Positions 45,321-53,749 are shown, numbered from the stretch's first letter. The stretch: 64,000 bases of DNA from Candidatus Bathyarchaeota archaeon (GCA_003151735.1 PLYI01000054.1:1-64000); one strand, 5' to 3'. Notes: a model not told the origin generated them from the letters alone. Made by a program: numbers and translations.

Positions 45321-45602
45321 ATGGCGAGTATTTTGGCTCAAAAAGTTCATGGAAGAATAACTAATTACCGCACTGGTATTAGAGAACAAACATCAAACGA
45401 GTGTTTAATTGAATTTGAAAACGTTACTTCAGTTGGTCTTGCAAGCAAACTTGTTGGGCAAAAGGTAACTTGGACAAATGGAACTACAAAGCTTATTGGA
45501 AAAATCAGGGGTCCACACGGCAAAAACGGCATGGTTAGAGTAAGGTTTGTCCGTGGAGTTCCTGGCCAAGCAATCGGTTCAGTTGTTGAACTGATTAGCT
45601 AA
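45321..45602 (+). CDS. rpl35ae: 50S ribosomal protein eL33 (L35Ae)
   Basis: A 93-residue ribosomal protein: HGRITNYRTGIREQTSNECL, then KLVGQKVTW, KIRGPHGKNGMVRVRF and GVPGQAIGSVVEL. The family is archaeal and eukaryotic and absent from bacteria. I prefer the ATG at 45321 to 45309: AAAGG lies just upstream, and the TATA-like CTTTAAAAGG near 45290 would start the mRNA close to 45316. Confidence 0.93.
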   Translation: MASILAQKVHGRITNYRTGIREQTSNECLIEFENVTSVGLASKLVGQKVTWTNGTTKLIGKIRGPHGKNGMVRVRFVRGVPGQAIGSVVELIS

Positions 45603-45651
45603 ATATTTTTGTTTTTTTAAAAATAATTTAGATTTTATAAAAAACTTTCGT

Positions 45652-45822
45652 TTATAATTCGCCTACATCAGGGCCTTCGTAGACGTACTCGATTATTTCG
45701 ATTTTTCCATCTTTAATCATTACCTGGTAGTCGGCTTCACAGATTGGACACGCAACTATCTCACCGTCTTTTAAGCAATCACGTTTGAAAGTGTTTCCAC
45801 ATTCGGTACATTTTAGAATGAT
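45652..45822 (-). CDS. LysW-like zinc-ribbon protein, apparent ATC start
   Basis: A 56-residue protein with two zinc knuckles, CTEC (residues 5-8) and CPIC (25-28), then DYQVMIKDGKIEIIEYVYEG and an acidic end (GPDVGEL). The size and layout recall LysW-type carrier proteins, but the terminal EDWGE is not kept. No ATG/GTG/TTG exists between the upstream TAG and the first CxxC. ATC at 45820-45822 lies exactly eight bases after AGGAGG. It directly follows aIF1A and may be co-translated with it. Confidence 0.75.
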   Translation of the reverse strand: MILKCTECGNTFKRDCLKDGEIVACPICEADYQVMIKDGKIEIIEYVYEGPDVGEL

Positions 45823-45834
45823 ATCTGTGTCCTC

Positions 45835-46143
45835 CTACTCCATTTTGAGATAGTTGTGGCTTCGGAGCCAATCAGATTGGTTTTTGCGGTAACGCCAGAA
45901 AATATCTCCCCTAGTATCGGCTTGGAAATCCCACGGTGACACTAAAACAATGTCACCTTCTCTTATCCAAACTCGCCTTTTTAGTTTGCCGCGAACTCTA
46001 CACATGCGTTCTTTGCCATCTTGGCATTTAACTGTAATTCGTTCTGCACCTAGCATCTTGACAGCTACGCCCAAAACGTCGTTTGAGGAAGGTAAGACCA
46101 TGCTGTCGAGGCTGCCCTCGTTTGTAACTTTTCGTTTACCCAT
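45835..46143 (-). CDS. eif1A: Translation initiation factor aIF1A
   Basis: A 102-residue OB-fold factor of the 30S P/A-site region. It shows VLGVAVKMLGAERITVKCQD, then RMCRVRGKLKRRVWIREGDI and VLVSPWDFQADTRGDIFWRY, the standard aIF1A sequence. Its last codons overlap the ribosome binding site of the zinc-ribbon gene. The length is normal for archaea. Confidence 0.95.
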   Translation of the reverse strand: MGKRKVTNEGSLDSMVLPSSNDVLGVAVKMLGAERITVKCQDGKERMCRVRGKLKRRVWIREGDIVLVSPWDFQADTRGDIFWRYRKNQSDWLRSHNYLKME

Positions 46144-46520
46144 TTTTTACACCCATTTGGCTTACGCCAACTTGATAATCAGAATAGTTTTGAGAAAAAG
46201 CGAATAAACGGTCTCTAACTCTTCCTCTTAAGAATTCTAACTTTATATATTGTAAGGGATGCAGCAGGTATATTAGGTTAGCTAAGTTTGTGGGGGTTTT
46301 TTCCATAGTTTTAAGATATTTTCCAATAATAATTTTTTTAATGAAGCAATATTTAAAAATCGCTTGAAAATTATTTATTTTTCAAAAAAAGCTTTTTTTA
46401 TCCATTCCTTTATAAGGATGCAGCTACACTCATGGGTGAAGAGTTTCTTTTATCCTCTTGGATAACCTAATTAAATAACGGATTCTTTTCAAAAAATAAA
46501 AGAGGTAAACAACTTTGTGT
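46144..46520. other. AT-rich intergenic region with two TATA-GGATGCAGC elements
   Basis: No open frame. The sequence TTTATATATTGTAAGGGATGCAGC ends near 46264 and CCTTTATAAGGATGCAGC near 46423, two similar promoter-like starts on the + strand. The second is followed by AGTTTCTTTTATCCTCTTGG and could be the leader of the small gene at 46521. A short RNA from either is possible but unproven. Confidence 0.3.
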
Positions 46521-46655
46521 ATGTTAAGAGCAGGTTTAGTTAAAAATTGCCGCAGATGCAAATCATCAGTTAGGCTAAATTGCACCCTAAGAAAGAAATC
46601 TGGAAAGAAAGATTACACCGATAACAAGAAGCGAACTGGATCAGAACAGAAATAA
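46521..46655 (+). CDS. Small basic Cys-containing protein
   Basis: A 44-residue frame (ATG to TAA) with NCRRCKSSVRLNC and a lysine-rich tail (LRKKSGKKDYTDNKKR). The CxxC pair and basic charge suggest a nucleic-acid-binding or ribosome-associated mini-protein. I cannot match it to a ribosomal protein family. GAGGT occurs 14 bases upstream of the ATG, a little far. The next gene on either side is in the opposite direction. Confidence 0.45.
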   Translation: MLRAGLVKNCRRCKSSVRLNCTLRKKSGKKDYTDNKKRTGSEQK

Positions 46656-46850
46656 AATCCTAGGCGCATCCGCAAAAAAACGAGCCTTTTTTACTCGTTC
46701 TTTAAATTTTATCTATTCAAAATTTTAGATTTTTTTTACAGATAAATTGTGGACTAGACTCCATACAGGGTTTAGGGCATTCAAGTTTTATAAAATAATA
46801 AAAAATAAAAAGAAAATTATTAAAGATTGTAAAGATGCTTAGCTGTAAGC

Positions 46851-46991
46851 TTAGTATCTTCGTGGTGGTCGTCGTTTTGAGTAGCACTCTCGGCAGTAAA
46901 CTGGCCTTGTACCGTCTGGCTTGAAAGGAACTTCACATTCTTTTCCGCAGTCAGCGCAAGTTGCCTTGTGCATCTCTTTGTTATTATACAT
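46851..46991 (-). CDS. CxxC-CxxC zinc-ribbon protein (46 aa)
   Basis: A 46-residue protein: CADCGKECEVPFKPDGTRPV, then YCRECYSKRRPPRR. It is the 'CxxC_CxxC' ribbon with the invariant VPFKP core found mostly in archaea and some environmental bacteria, thought to bind nucleic acid. Two more copies occur in this window (48041-48250 and the end of 50730-51374). The rest of the protein is a basic tail. Confidence 0.8.
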   Translation of the reverse strand: MYNNKEMHKATCADCGKECEVPFKPDGTRPVYCRECYSKRRPPRRY

Positions 46992-47343
46992 TCGCTATTT
47001 CAACTCCTACTACTTTGGCTGTGCAAAAGTGTCTCTTTTTCACAGTACCTTCTAACTAATCGTCGATACTTATAAATTAAGTGCCTTAGCAGTCACGATT
47101 ACCCATCTAAAGCCCTTTAAGCAATAAGCTTCAGAAAAGTTCTTCCCATGTTTTTGAAACCTACGAATGTTGACTGAAAAAGGTTTAAGCCTAAAATAAG
47201 GAAACATCATTTTTCATCGTCAACCTAATATAGTTAACATTGCATTATTAATTAAATATTCGGGGTAATTGAGAAAAAGTATGAAATGGCATCCCTGTAA
47301 TTGCTTTTTCTCTTAACTTTGACTATAATTTGAGAGGGGTAAT

Positions 47344-47997
47344 TTGAGACAGAAAAAATCAACATTAGGTGAGCATCTTGCGCTTCTTTCGGTAAAATAT
47401 AACATTTACCCTAACGAAGTTTTCCAAGCCTTAATCTCAGCAAAAAACAACGAGAAAGCTGTTTGCGGCAACCTTACGGTTGAGTATCGCGGTAAAGTAA
47501 AAGGTGAAACAATCTTTTTAATCACAAAAGACAGCGCCGTTGTCGCGCAGTTCCGCGTTGGGGAAGAGTTCCTTCTTCGAAAAGATAACCCCTTCGAAAG
47601 CTGGATGAGCACAGATAAAATACGTAAGAAAATCGCTAAACAAAACACTGAATCAATCTACACTTCAATCCATGATTTAAGGGCAGGCATGAAACGGGTT
47701 AACTTAAAAGCGGAAGTAATAGAGATTCCTAAACCAGCGCAAGTTCACACACAATTCGGCAATACAGTCATGGTAGTTAATGCTTTGGTTGGAGATGACA
47801 CTGGAAAAACTAAACTCTGCCTCTGGGAAGGACAAATAGGCACAATCGCTGTTGGAGACAACATCGAATTGAAAAATGCTCAGGTATGCGTTTTTAGAGG
47901 CGAGAGGCAACTGCGGCTCGGTAAAAACGGCGTGCTAAACGTGCTTACGGCTGAAACCCTTAAGCAACAGTTGGCAGCAACAGCAGCTGTCAGATAA
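47344..47997 (+). CDS. RPA-like single-stranded DNA-binding protein (OB fold)
   Basis: A 217-residue protein. The N-terminal part (YNIYPNEVFQALISAKNNEK) is helical. The C-terminal half is an OB fold: HDLRAGMKRVNLKAEVIEIP, then VVNALVGDDTGKTKLCLWEG and GDNIELKNAQVCVFRGERQL, as in archaeal replication protein A. No zinc finger is visible. It starts at TTG (47344) after GAGAGGGG. The role is probably replication or repair. Confidence 0.82.
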   Translation: MRQKKSTLGEHLALLSVKYNIYPNEVFQALISAKNNEKAVCGNLTVEYRGKVKGETIFLITKDSAVVAQFRVGEEFLLRKDNPFESWMSTDKIRKKIAKQNTESIYTSIHDLRAGMKRVNLKAEVIEIPKPAQVHTQFGNTVMVVNALVGDDTGKTKLCLWEGQIGTIAVGDNIELKNAQVCVFRGERQLRLGKNGVLNVLTAETLKQQLAATAAVR

Positions 47998-48040
47998 AAT
48001 ATTTTTTTTAAAAAAAACTAAAAAATAATTTTTTGTTTTA

Positions 48041-48250
48041 CTATTTCCAGTCGATTCTACGTCTGGACCATGCTTGCTTTTCGTTAGATTCGCCGCTAGA
48101 ACCCCTATGTTCAGTACTGCTTCTTGGGGTACTGTGTTTAGCTAAGCATTCTCTACAATAGACTGGTTTTCCTGCTGTTGGTTTGAAGGGAACAGTGGCG
48201 GTTTTTCCGCAGTCACTGCATTTTATTTCTGTTACATTTCTTTGAGACAT
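48041..48250 (-). CDS. CxxC-CxxC zinc-ribbon protein (69 aa)
   Basis: A 69-residue protein whose first half is the ribbon (CSDCGKTATVPFKPTAGKPV, then YCRECLAKH) and whose second half is a disordered Ser/Arg-rich tail (TPRSSTEHRGSSGES ... SRRRIDWK). It is a paralogue of 46851-46991. The basic, flexible tail suggests RNA or DNA binding. Confidence 0.8.
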   Translation of the reverse strand: MSQRNVTEIKCSDCGKTATVPFKPTAGKPVYCRECLAKHSTPRSSTEHRGSSGESNEKQAWSRRRIDWK

Positions 48251-48316
48251 TAAATTACTCCATGTATTGTGAAAATTCGGAAAAAGATTCCTGATTCCTA
48301 TTTTTCGAGTATTTAA

Positions 48317-48757
48317 AGGTGGAAGGTTGACTTAAATGTTTCCATTGGTGTTGCCTCGGGAAACTTTTGGGTTGAAGGCTTATTCTTCGGCGGAAACCAA
48401 TACAGCAGCGTACAAAACGACACAACCAGCCAAAGCAGCATCAGGTTAAGAGATATGGTTGAAGGTAACGAGGAATATTGCAGCGATTTAGAGTGTGAAT
48501 CCCACGCCAAAGCGCAGCTGTCCAACCTGAAAGACCCTACAGAAACCCTTACAGTTCAAAGCACCGTCATCGACTACGGCACCACACCCATCCCAGCACG
48601 AGACAAAATCAACATCACCCTACCCAACGAAGGAGTAAACGCCGACTTCAGAATCCTAAACCCCCATTACAAAGTAGACGGCAAAACGCAGGTGCTGGAA
48701 GTTACTTTGGAGTTGGGACGGGTAAAAGCCCTGCTTAAACGCCTAAAAATCAGCTAG
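48317..48757 (+). pseudogene. Truncated hypothetical protein lacking a start
   Basis: An open frame of 147 codons with coherent sequence from its beginning (LNVSIGVASGNFWVEGLFFG), but no ATG/GTG/TTG until residue 47 (48455). The C-terminal part reads DYGTTPIPARDKINITLPNE and TLELGRVKALLKRLK, a beta-rich pattern. An in-frame TAA precedes it. It is probably the tail of a larger, perhaps structural or virus-derived, protein whose front is gone. The family is unknown. Confidence 0.5.
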
Positions 48758-48786
48758 GCAATTCCTCTTTTACTTTTTCTACGTTT

Positions 48787-48846
48787 AGTCAAGAAAGTTT
48801 GACTTGAATTAGTAAAGAGAATTCTACTGGAACCTTTTTATTGCAA
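48787..48846 (+). promoter_or_regulatory. Promoter with AGTCAA/TTGACT inverted repeat
   Basis: AGTCAA-N6-TTGACT at 48787-48804 lies about 30 bases upstream of the TATA-like ACCTTTTTATTGCAA. The ATG follows at 48866, so the mRNA is nearly leaderless. The same arrangement occurs upstream of 49877. Confidence 0.6.
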
Positions 48847-48865
48847 CCCAATCCCAACAGTAAGT

Positions 48866-49764
48866 ATGGGTAATTTAGCTAGGACTTTCGCTTTAGTGCT
48901 TGTTATCTTTCTGACGTTTTTATCGACAGCTGAACCTTCAACAGTGAAAGCCCAATCGACCACTACTATTTCTGCTCCAGCCATAGTATGGCAACAAGAA
49001 TATGGAGATCACCGCACTGAATCCGTTTCAAACCTTATCCAAACAAGTGATGGTGGTTATGCCTTCTTAGATTTAGGTTGGTCACATGGCTTTAATCTTT
49101 GGCCATCTGTTTTTTACAAAGTTGATTCTTCAGGAAACGTGCAATGGGTTAAGTCTATCGAATATTCTACTGCAATTAGCCTAATCCAAACAAGCGATAA
49201 AGGATATGAAATATCTGGCAATTGGAATACTTACGGTACCACTTACGAAACTACTCCAACTCTCATTAAAACGGATTCTCAAGGAAACATTCAATGGGCA
49301 CAAAATTACACAAGTGAGCCACCGAACCTAAGCAACGCTGTATCAATAATGCAAACTAGTGATGGTGGGTTTGCTTCTTCTGGAAATGGAACAATCACTA
49401 AGACCGATTTAAGTGGAAGCATACAATGGAAAAAAATCTAACATTCACTTATATTGGCATTCGTTTTCCCCTAACATTATCCAGCCTCATAGAAACGTCT
49501 GACGGAGCAATCGCAGGACTTGGAGTCGGAACACCCCGTGGAACCCCAATGTATGAAGGCAATATTTTTTTGGTTAAGATAGAACCAGTCTTGCCTTCGC
49601 CTTCACCAACAGAATTACCAACTCCAATACCAACACCCATAGTCATTAACAAAACAGTTTTACCGCAAATAATCATCGCTCTTGTTTTTGTTATAGCAGT
49701 CTTTGTTTTTGTTTCTATTCTACTTTATAGAAGAAATCGAAAAAAAAGCAAAATAGCTCAATAG
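48866..49764 (+). pseudogene. Surface protein with A7 frameshift
   Basis: The first frame (to 49441) has a signal peptide (residues 1-29) and four loose repeats of the type LIQTSDGGYA ... KVDSSGNVQW. At the A7 run (49430-49436) it ends in KKI-stop. The second frame (49426-49764) continues the same repeat (SLIETSDGAIAGLG), then a Pro/Ser/Thr linker and a C-terminal membrane helix with basic tail. Adding one A joins them into a 299-residue anchored protein. It may be a real mutation, a sequencing error, or slippage at the A-run. Confidence 0.75.
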
Positions 49765-49797
49765 ACCTTTTCCTAAGCAAGTGCAATCCAGCATTTT

Positions 49798-49855
49798 AAG
49801 TCAAGAAACTTGACTTAGGCCAGTCCAGAAAGTTTTACGAGAAACCTTATAATGC
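49798..49855 (+). promoter_or_regulatory. Promoter with AAGTCAAG/CTTGACTT operator
   Basis: AAGTCAAG-AAA-CTTGACTT (49798-49816) is a perfect 8-bp inverted repeat. The TATA-like AACCTTATAATGCAA follows at about 49843, and the ATG at 49877 would be close to the transcript start. It aligns over its whole length with the promoter at 48787. Confidence 0.65.
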
Positions 49856-49876
49856 AATCCACCGCCAACTCTAATT

Positions 49877-50623
49877 ATGGAAAGAGTTAGCGCGGTTTTC
49901 TGTTTACTTTTTGTAGTTACCTTGGCAATTTCAAATCTAACTATAGTTGAACCTGCATTTGCTCAGTCAATACCAACTCCATCTGTCCCTCAATTTACAA
50001 TTGAAACCATTAATTCACCCTATGATGTTCCTCCCACAACAACTACCTCAACAAACCCTTATACCAACCAAACAACAACAACCACTATTCCTGGATACCA
50101 TGTTGAGAACAAAACAACCGAGATTAAGATAAAAAACCAGCCATTTACACCTTACCAGATACAAGAAAATGGAGTTAACTGGACTGTTAATCTCTTTTAT
50201 AACATTCGCATGAAGGGTCATTTCTCAGAGGACTGGAGTAACTATAAATTAAACAATGGCTCAGGCGATGGAAATTTAGTACGAGACTATAATGCGCAAT
50301 TTACAGTTGTCAGAATTGATGACTATTTGCCAACAGAGGGTCAAATTGACTTTCAAGTTCAGGCATTAGAAGGTTATCAGCATGGTTTCGAACCAGTTCC
50401 AGGAGCACCAGGGGAATTTTGGATTATCACAGGCTCTGCAAGCGATTGGAGCAACACACAAACATTAGCCATACCTGCAACGTTATTATCGCCAACTCCA
50501 ACAGTTAGCCCTACCATTCCTGAGCTTTCCTGGTTAGCAATTTTACCCTTTTTTGTCTCCATGTTGTTTATGGCGGCAAAACTTAGGAATCGAAAGACCA
50601 ACTCAGCTTCGCAACTTCTGTAA
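49877..50623 (+). CDS. Secreted, membrane-anchored protein
   Basis: A 248-residue protein with a signal peptide (VFCLLFVVTLAISNLTIV, cleavage near FAQS), a Thr/Asn-rich linker (about 45-65), a middle beta-rich domain of unknown type and a C-terminal 'IPELSW' followed by a membrane helix and a basic tail. There are several N-glycosylation sequons. It shares its promoter design with the surface gene before it, so the two are probably co-regulated. Confidence 0.7.
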   Translation: MERVSAVFCLLFVVTLAISNLTIVEPAFAQSIPTPSVPQFTIETINSPYDVPPTTTTSTNPYTNQTTTTTIPGYHVENKTTEIKIKNQPFTPYQIQENGVNWTVNLFYNIRMKGHFSEDWSNYKLNNGSGDGNLVRDYNAQFTVVRIDDYLPTEGQIDFQVQALEGYQHGFEPVPGAPGEFWIITGSASDWSNTQTLAIPATLLSPTPTVSPTIPELSWLAILPFFVSMLFMAAKLRNRKTNSASQLL

Positions 50624-50729
50624 TAAAGGTTATCAGGGCGTTTTTTCCCGTTTTTATTTCCGTTTTGGGAAATCAGTTTTTATAGATGTATGAAGTATCT
50701 GGTTGAGAAGAGGAAGGGAATATAGTTAA

Positions 50730-51374
50730 TTGACCCTTATTGTTGATGACGCTGGCAGCGGCGATTTGCTTTTCGGCGTTGTAGTCGGCGCCTACCATGA
50801 ACCAACAGGCGAATTCAAATACGACTTAATCGACGTTAGATTCTATCAAGATATCTTCCGCGAAAAAGAGTACCTGCAAGAATCCAGCCGCGTCGTCTCC
50901 AAACTTGTTTCACGTTTCAACCTAAGCCCAGAAGAAGAAATTCACATCTGCCAAGGCTGCATCTTCGACGTTGCAGCAGAGGAACTTCAGAAAGTTTACG
51001 GAGAAAACCGTGTAAAACGCATAAGAGTCATCGGTGAAACTCAAAGGCTCGTGGAAATCGCTTACCTAGACGAAATTCGCAACTTAGGCTACGAACCCCT
51101 CGCCGAACGGGAAGAGAAGAGGGGCAAAAGCTTTTTCCATATGATGCGGTGGCTGAAAGATAACCCGGAGATGCTGCGTTACGCTAAGACAGGTTGGCCT
51201 CGACTAAAGAATTACCAGATGTTCAAGCAGTTTCATGCGCAACAAGCCTTCAACGCTGTGTGCAGTGAATGTGGAGCGGAATGTGAAGTTCCTTTTAAAC
51301 CTAAAGCTGACAAACCTGTTTACTGCAAAAAATGCTGGATGAATCATAGACCTCAAAGAATGGCAAAACAGTAA
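50730..51374 (+). CDS. Conserved archaeal protein ending in a CxxC-CxxC ribbon
   Basis: A 214-residue protein. The first 130 residues look like an RNase H-type or similar alpha/beta fold (LIVDDAGSGDLLFGVVVGAY, IHICQGCIFDVAAEELQKVY). The last 40 are the zinc ribbon CSECGAECEVPFKPKADKPV, then YCKKCW. It starts at TTG after GGAAGGGAA. The ribbon is the same as in two stand-alone proteins nearby. A nucleic-acid role is likely but unproven. Confidence 0.75.
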   Translation: MTLIVDDAGSGDLLFGVVVGAYHEPTGEFKYDLIDVRFYQDIFREKEYLQESSRVVSKLVSRFNLSPEEEIHICQGCIFDVAAEELQKVYGENRVKRIRVIGETQRLVEIAYLDEIRNLGYEPLAEREEKRGKSFFHMMRWLKDNPEMLRYAKTGWPRLKNYQMFKQFHAQQAFNAVCSECGAECEVPFKPKADKPVYCKKCWMNHRPQRMAKQ

Positions 51375-51474
51375 AACATTAAATTACCAGCAGAAGGCTT
51401 CATTCCCACATAGATCTGTAATGTAAATTTATTTTAACCAGTTAACACAAATGCAATAAACGTTGAGACTTAGA

Positions 51475-51663
51475 ATGGCGGACGATTCGGAGCAGCTGGG
51501 ATACTTAAAACCTGAGCAAAAAGTGCTGATTGCCATTGACATGACTGACGGCTGCCTGCGAATCTGTGCGGATGGAATTCGACAGCAGTTTCCCGGAATC
51601 GGCGACGCTGAGCTTTTAGAGAAGCTGCGGGAAAGGCTCGAGTGGGCTAAGCTTAATCGTTAA
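51475..51663 (+). CDS. Small partner of nucleotidyltransferase
   Basis: A 62-residue protein (ATG at 51475; a TTG four codons earlier is possible) reading LKPEQKVLIAIDMTDGCLRI, then CADGIRQQFPGIGDAELLEK and LRERLEWAKLNR. I recall this pattern as a short protein often placed just before a nucleotidyltransferase, an arrangement like a toxin-antitoxin pair. It ends 15 bases before the next gene. Confidence 0.7.
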   Translation: MADDSEQLGYLKPEQKVLIAIDMTDGCLRICADGIRQQFPGIGDAELLEKLRERLEWAKLNR

Positions 51664-51678
51664 AGGAGAAAAGATGCG

Positions 51679-52230
51679 TTGGAAGCCTACTATGCTTTCG
51701 TTAAGAAAGTTGTTTTGGCTTTTAACGAGGCAGGCTTGGATTACGCTTTTACGGGAGCTTTGGCTACGAGTTTTTATGGCACTCCCCGAACAACAAGCGA
51801 CATTGACGTGATCGTTGCAATGGCCAGTGAAGCTGACGTAAAAGCTAAACTAATAACTGCCTTGCACAGAGCTGGCTTAGCAGTTGATGAACGCAAAATT
51901 GACTCTGCCCTCACATCAAGCTTTAAAATCGCTACATTCAAAGACGCAACATCGCCATACCGTATAGATGTTATTTTTTCAAGCGAAAAAATGGATAAAA
52001 GAGCAAGCAAAATTGCGGGCTTAAACACTTTTTTCCAAGCTCCCGAAGGTTTAATCGCCGCGAAACTCAGAATGATTAAAGCAACCTTGCCGCCTGAACG
52101 CGCAGCCAAGGACAAGACAGACATTAAAGGGATTTTAAAATTCACAAAAGTAAATTTGGAGACTGTAAAGAAGCAGGCGAAAAAAGATAAGACCTTAGAA
52201 GTGTTTGAGGCTTTGGGCTTGAATGCTTAA
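51679..52230 (+). CDS. Nucleotidyltransferase-fold protein
   Basis: A 183-residue protein with the polymerase-beta-like motif: TGALATSFYGTPRTTSDIDV (G-x-x-A then DID), the later acidic strand YRIDVIFSSEK, and a helical C-terminus (EGLIAAKLRMIKA). It resembles AbiEii/DUF6036-type nucleotidyltransferases. It starts at TTG, nine bases after AAAGGAG. With the small gene before it, it may form a toxin-antitoxin-like unit. Confidence 0.78.
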   Translation: MEAYYAFVKKVVLAFNEAGLDYAFTGALATSFYGTPRTTSDIDVIVAMASEADVKAKLITALHRAGLAVDERKIDSALTSSFKIATFKDATSPYRIDVIFSSEKMDKRASKIAGLNTFFQAPEGLIAAKLRMIKATLPPERAAKDKTDIKGILKFTKVNLETVKKQAKKDKTLEVFEALGLNA

Positions 52231-52266
52231 ATATCGATTTTACCATTCTTTCTAGGGGTCGCGTTT

Positions 52267-52782
52267 TTGTTGACTTCTAACAGTAGCCGAAGGGCTCACG
52301 GCGATGTTGTATGGTATAGTAAACCATGGATTTTGCCAGCTGCCGTTATCCGCACCGTCACCGTTATCGTAGTCTCGATTCTTTTGCTTTGGCTTGAACT
52401 CTACACTGGCATAGCATCTTCAGGGATTGTTGGTTTGCCCGTTTGGGCATGGACGTTTGTGGCTTTCGCATTAATTTGGCTCATCAGCATGCTTGACCTA
52501 CTGTTTTTTAGGTTATCCAACTCCTATATCCTGCGGCAAGACGGATTAGAGGTAAGACGCGGCATCCTGCGGCTGCATTCGTTTGTGGTTACGCCTTCGG
52601 GTTTTGGCGATTTACTAGTCTACCAATCCATCGGAGGCAGAATATTTGGTTACGGTGACATAACTGTTAACTCGCAGGGTGAACGGGAAACTAAACTGCT
52701 ACTTGTCCGCCAACCCTTCGTTATAGCTGACACAATGCGCGACATCATGGGCAAACCTATTGTCCGCGTGGAAAACCCCTAG
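52267..52782 (+). CDS. Membrane protein with PH-like domain
   Basis: A 171-residue protein with two membrane helices (about 28-48 and 60-80) followed by a bacterial pleckstrin-homology-like domain (NSYILRQDGLEVRRGILRLH, then IFGYGDITVNSQGERETKLL). Such proteins are common in archaea and of unknown function. It starts at one of two adjacent TTG codons. Confidence 0.75.
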   Translation: MLTSNSSRRAHGDVVWYSKPWILPAAVIRTVTVIVVSILLLWLELYTGIASSGIVGLPVWAWTFVAFALIWLISMLDLLFFRLSNSYILRQDGLEVRRGILRLHSFVVTPSGFGDLLVYQSIGGRIFGYGDITVNSQGERETKLLLVRQPFVIADTMRDIMGKPIVRVENP

Positions 52783-53175
52783 AACACGCCGTTTCTGTTT
52801 GCTACCTGCAGAGGAACCGGCTGCATCACATCCCAATGCTCCACCAACTTACCCATCCTCCACCCTGAAAATATCCACAACCGCGCTGCCCAAATCCGAC
52901 GAGTTCGGTTTCAAAAATCTATATACTGCCATAATGTCGCTTTCAGCGATTATACGTTTAAACTCAATGCGCATCTTTGGGTTTGCCTTTATGTATCTTG
53001 AGGTGTAAGCCATTACTCCTTGAGGTCCGTCGGCTACGTAGGGGGTGTGTTCACGAAAGTTTGCTCCGATGTACTTTGCTACGGCTTGGGCGAGGTTGTG
53101 CTGGTTAAAAATCATGTCAAGGAATTCTTTTGCTAAACGCTTGTTGAGGGAGAGGTTGTTTATTTGTGCTACATA
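52779..53175 (-). pseudogene. NTF2/SnoaL-like protein with frameshifts
   Basis: The open frame (52849-53115) reads FNQHNLAQAVAKYIGANFRE, then HTPYVADGPQGVMAYTSRYI and EFKRIIAESDIMAVYRF, a SnoaL-like polyketide-cyclase fold. After RVEDG a shift in the G3 run restores KLVEHWDVMQPVP, the normal end of the family. At the N-terminus, NKRLAKEFLD continues upstream in frame, but the only ATG with similar context (about 53172) is in another frame. At least one, probably two, indels are present. Confidence 0.75.
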
Positions 53176-53563
53176 AAATTTTTGTCTCCATCTTTAAGGG
53201 TTTGCGATTAATAGATAAGGATATGTGATTGCTTGGTGTTGCGAACGAAGTCTGTGGGCTGCAGAATTCAAGTGTTTAGGTTTAGTCGTAAATCCATGTG
53301 CGGTAGGTAGCCTGTAGCGATTCGGGCTTGACGTCTGCAGAGGTTTTCTTAACTGTTACGAACATTTCTCAAAACCCTTTAAATCCCTATCCACCTACTT
53401 TCCATCAGAGCAAAACAAAAACGGTGGAACACGGCATGATGGATTTAGCAACCCAGGAAACGGCGTATACCGGCTTGTGTGCCTTGCCAGTCCTAATAAC
53501 GGGAAATTCCCCATCCCGCCTTCGACCCACACTAAGAGCACCTGTCAACAAGGAGACACAGGC
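53176..53563. other. Mostly unassigned stretch upstream of Cys-rich mini-genes
   Basis: There is a TATA-like CCCTTTAAATCCC at about 53375. From about 53340 one + strand frame stays open into the Cys-rich gene at 53564 (GGTRHDGFSNPGNGVYRLVC) but has no start except a GTG at 53477. Otherwise nothing is recognised. Confidence 0.35.
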
Positions 53564-53704
53564 ATGTACAGCACAATAATCCCGGATTGCCAAACCAAAA
53601 CAGCCATCCTCTGCTCTCACGACTGCATCGACTACAAAACCTGTAGCGCCGCAAAAAAAGAGTATAGCCGTAGGTATACACATGCATGTTACATAATCTT
53701 ATAA
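53564..53704 (+). CDS. Cys-rich mini-protein 1
   Basis: A 46-residue frame beginning at an ATG preceded by AAGGAG at nine-base spacing. Five cysteines occur, four of them clustered within 20 residues (CQTKTAILCSHDCIDYKTC), plus one near the end. The frame remains open upstream, so a longer form starting at the GTG at 53477 is possible. It could be a metal-binding or disulfide-rich peptide. The family is unknown. Confidence 0.4.
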   Translation: MYSTIIPDCQTKTAILCSHDCIDYKTCSAAKKEYSRRYTHACYIIL

Positions 53705-53749
53705 GCGGATTCCACCGATGCACAATGCCCTAATAGGAGGCGAAAAAAA

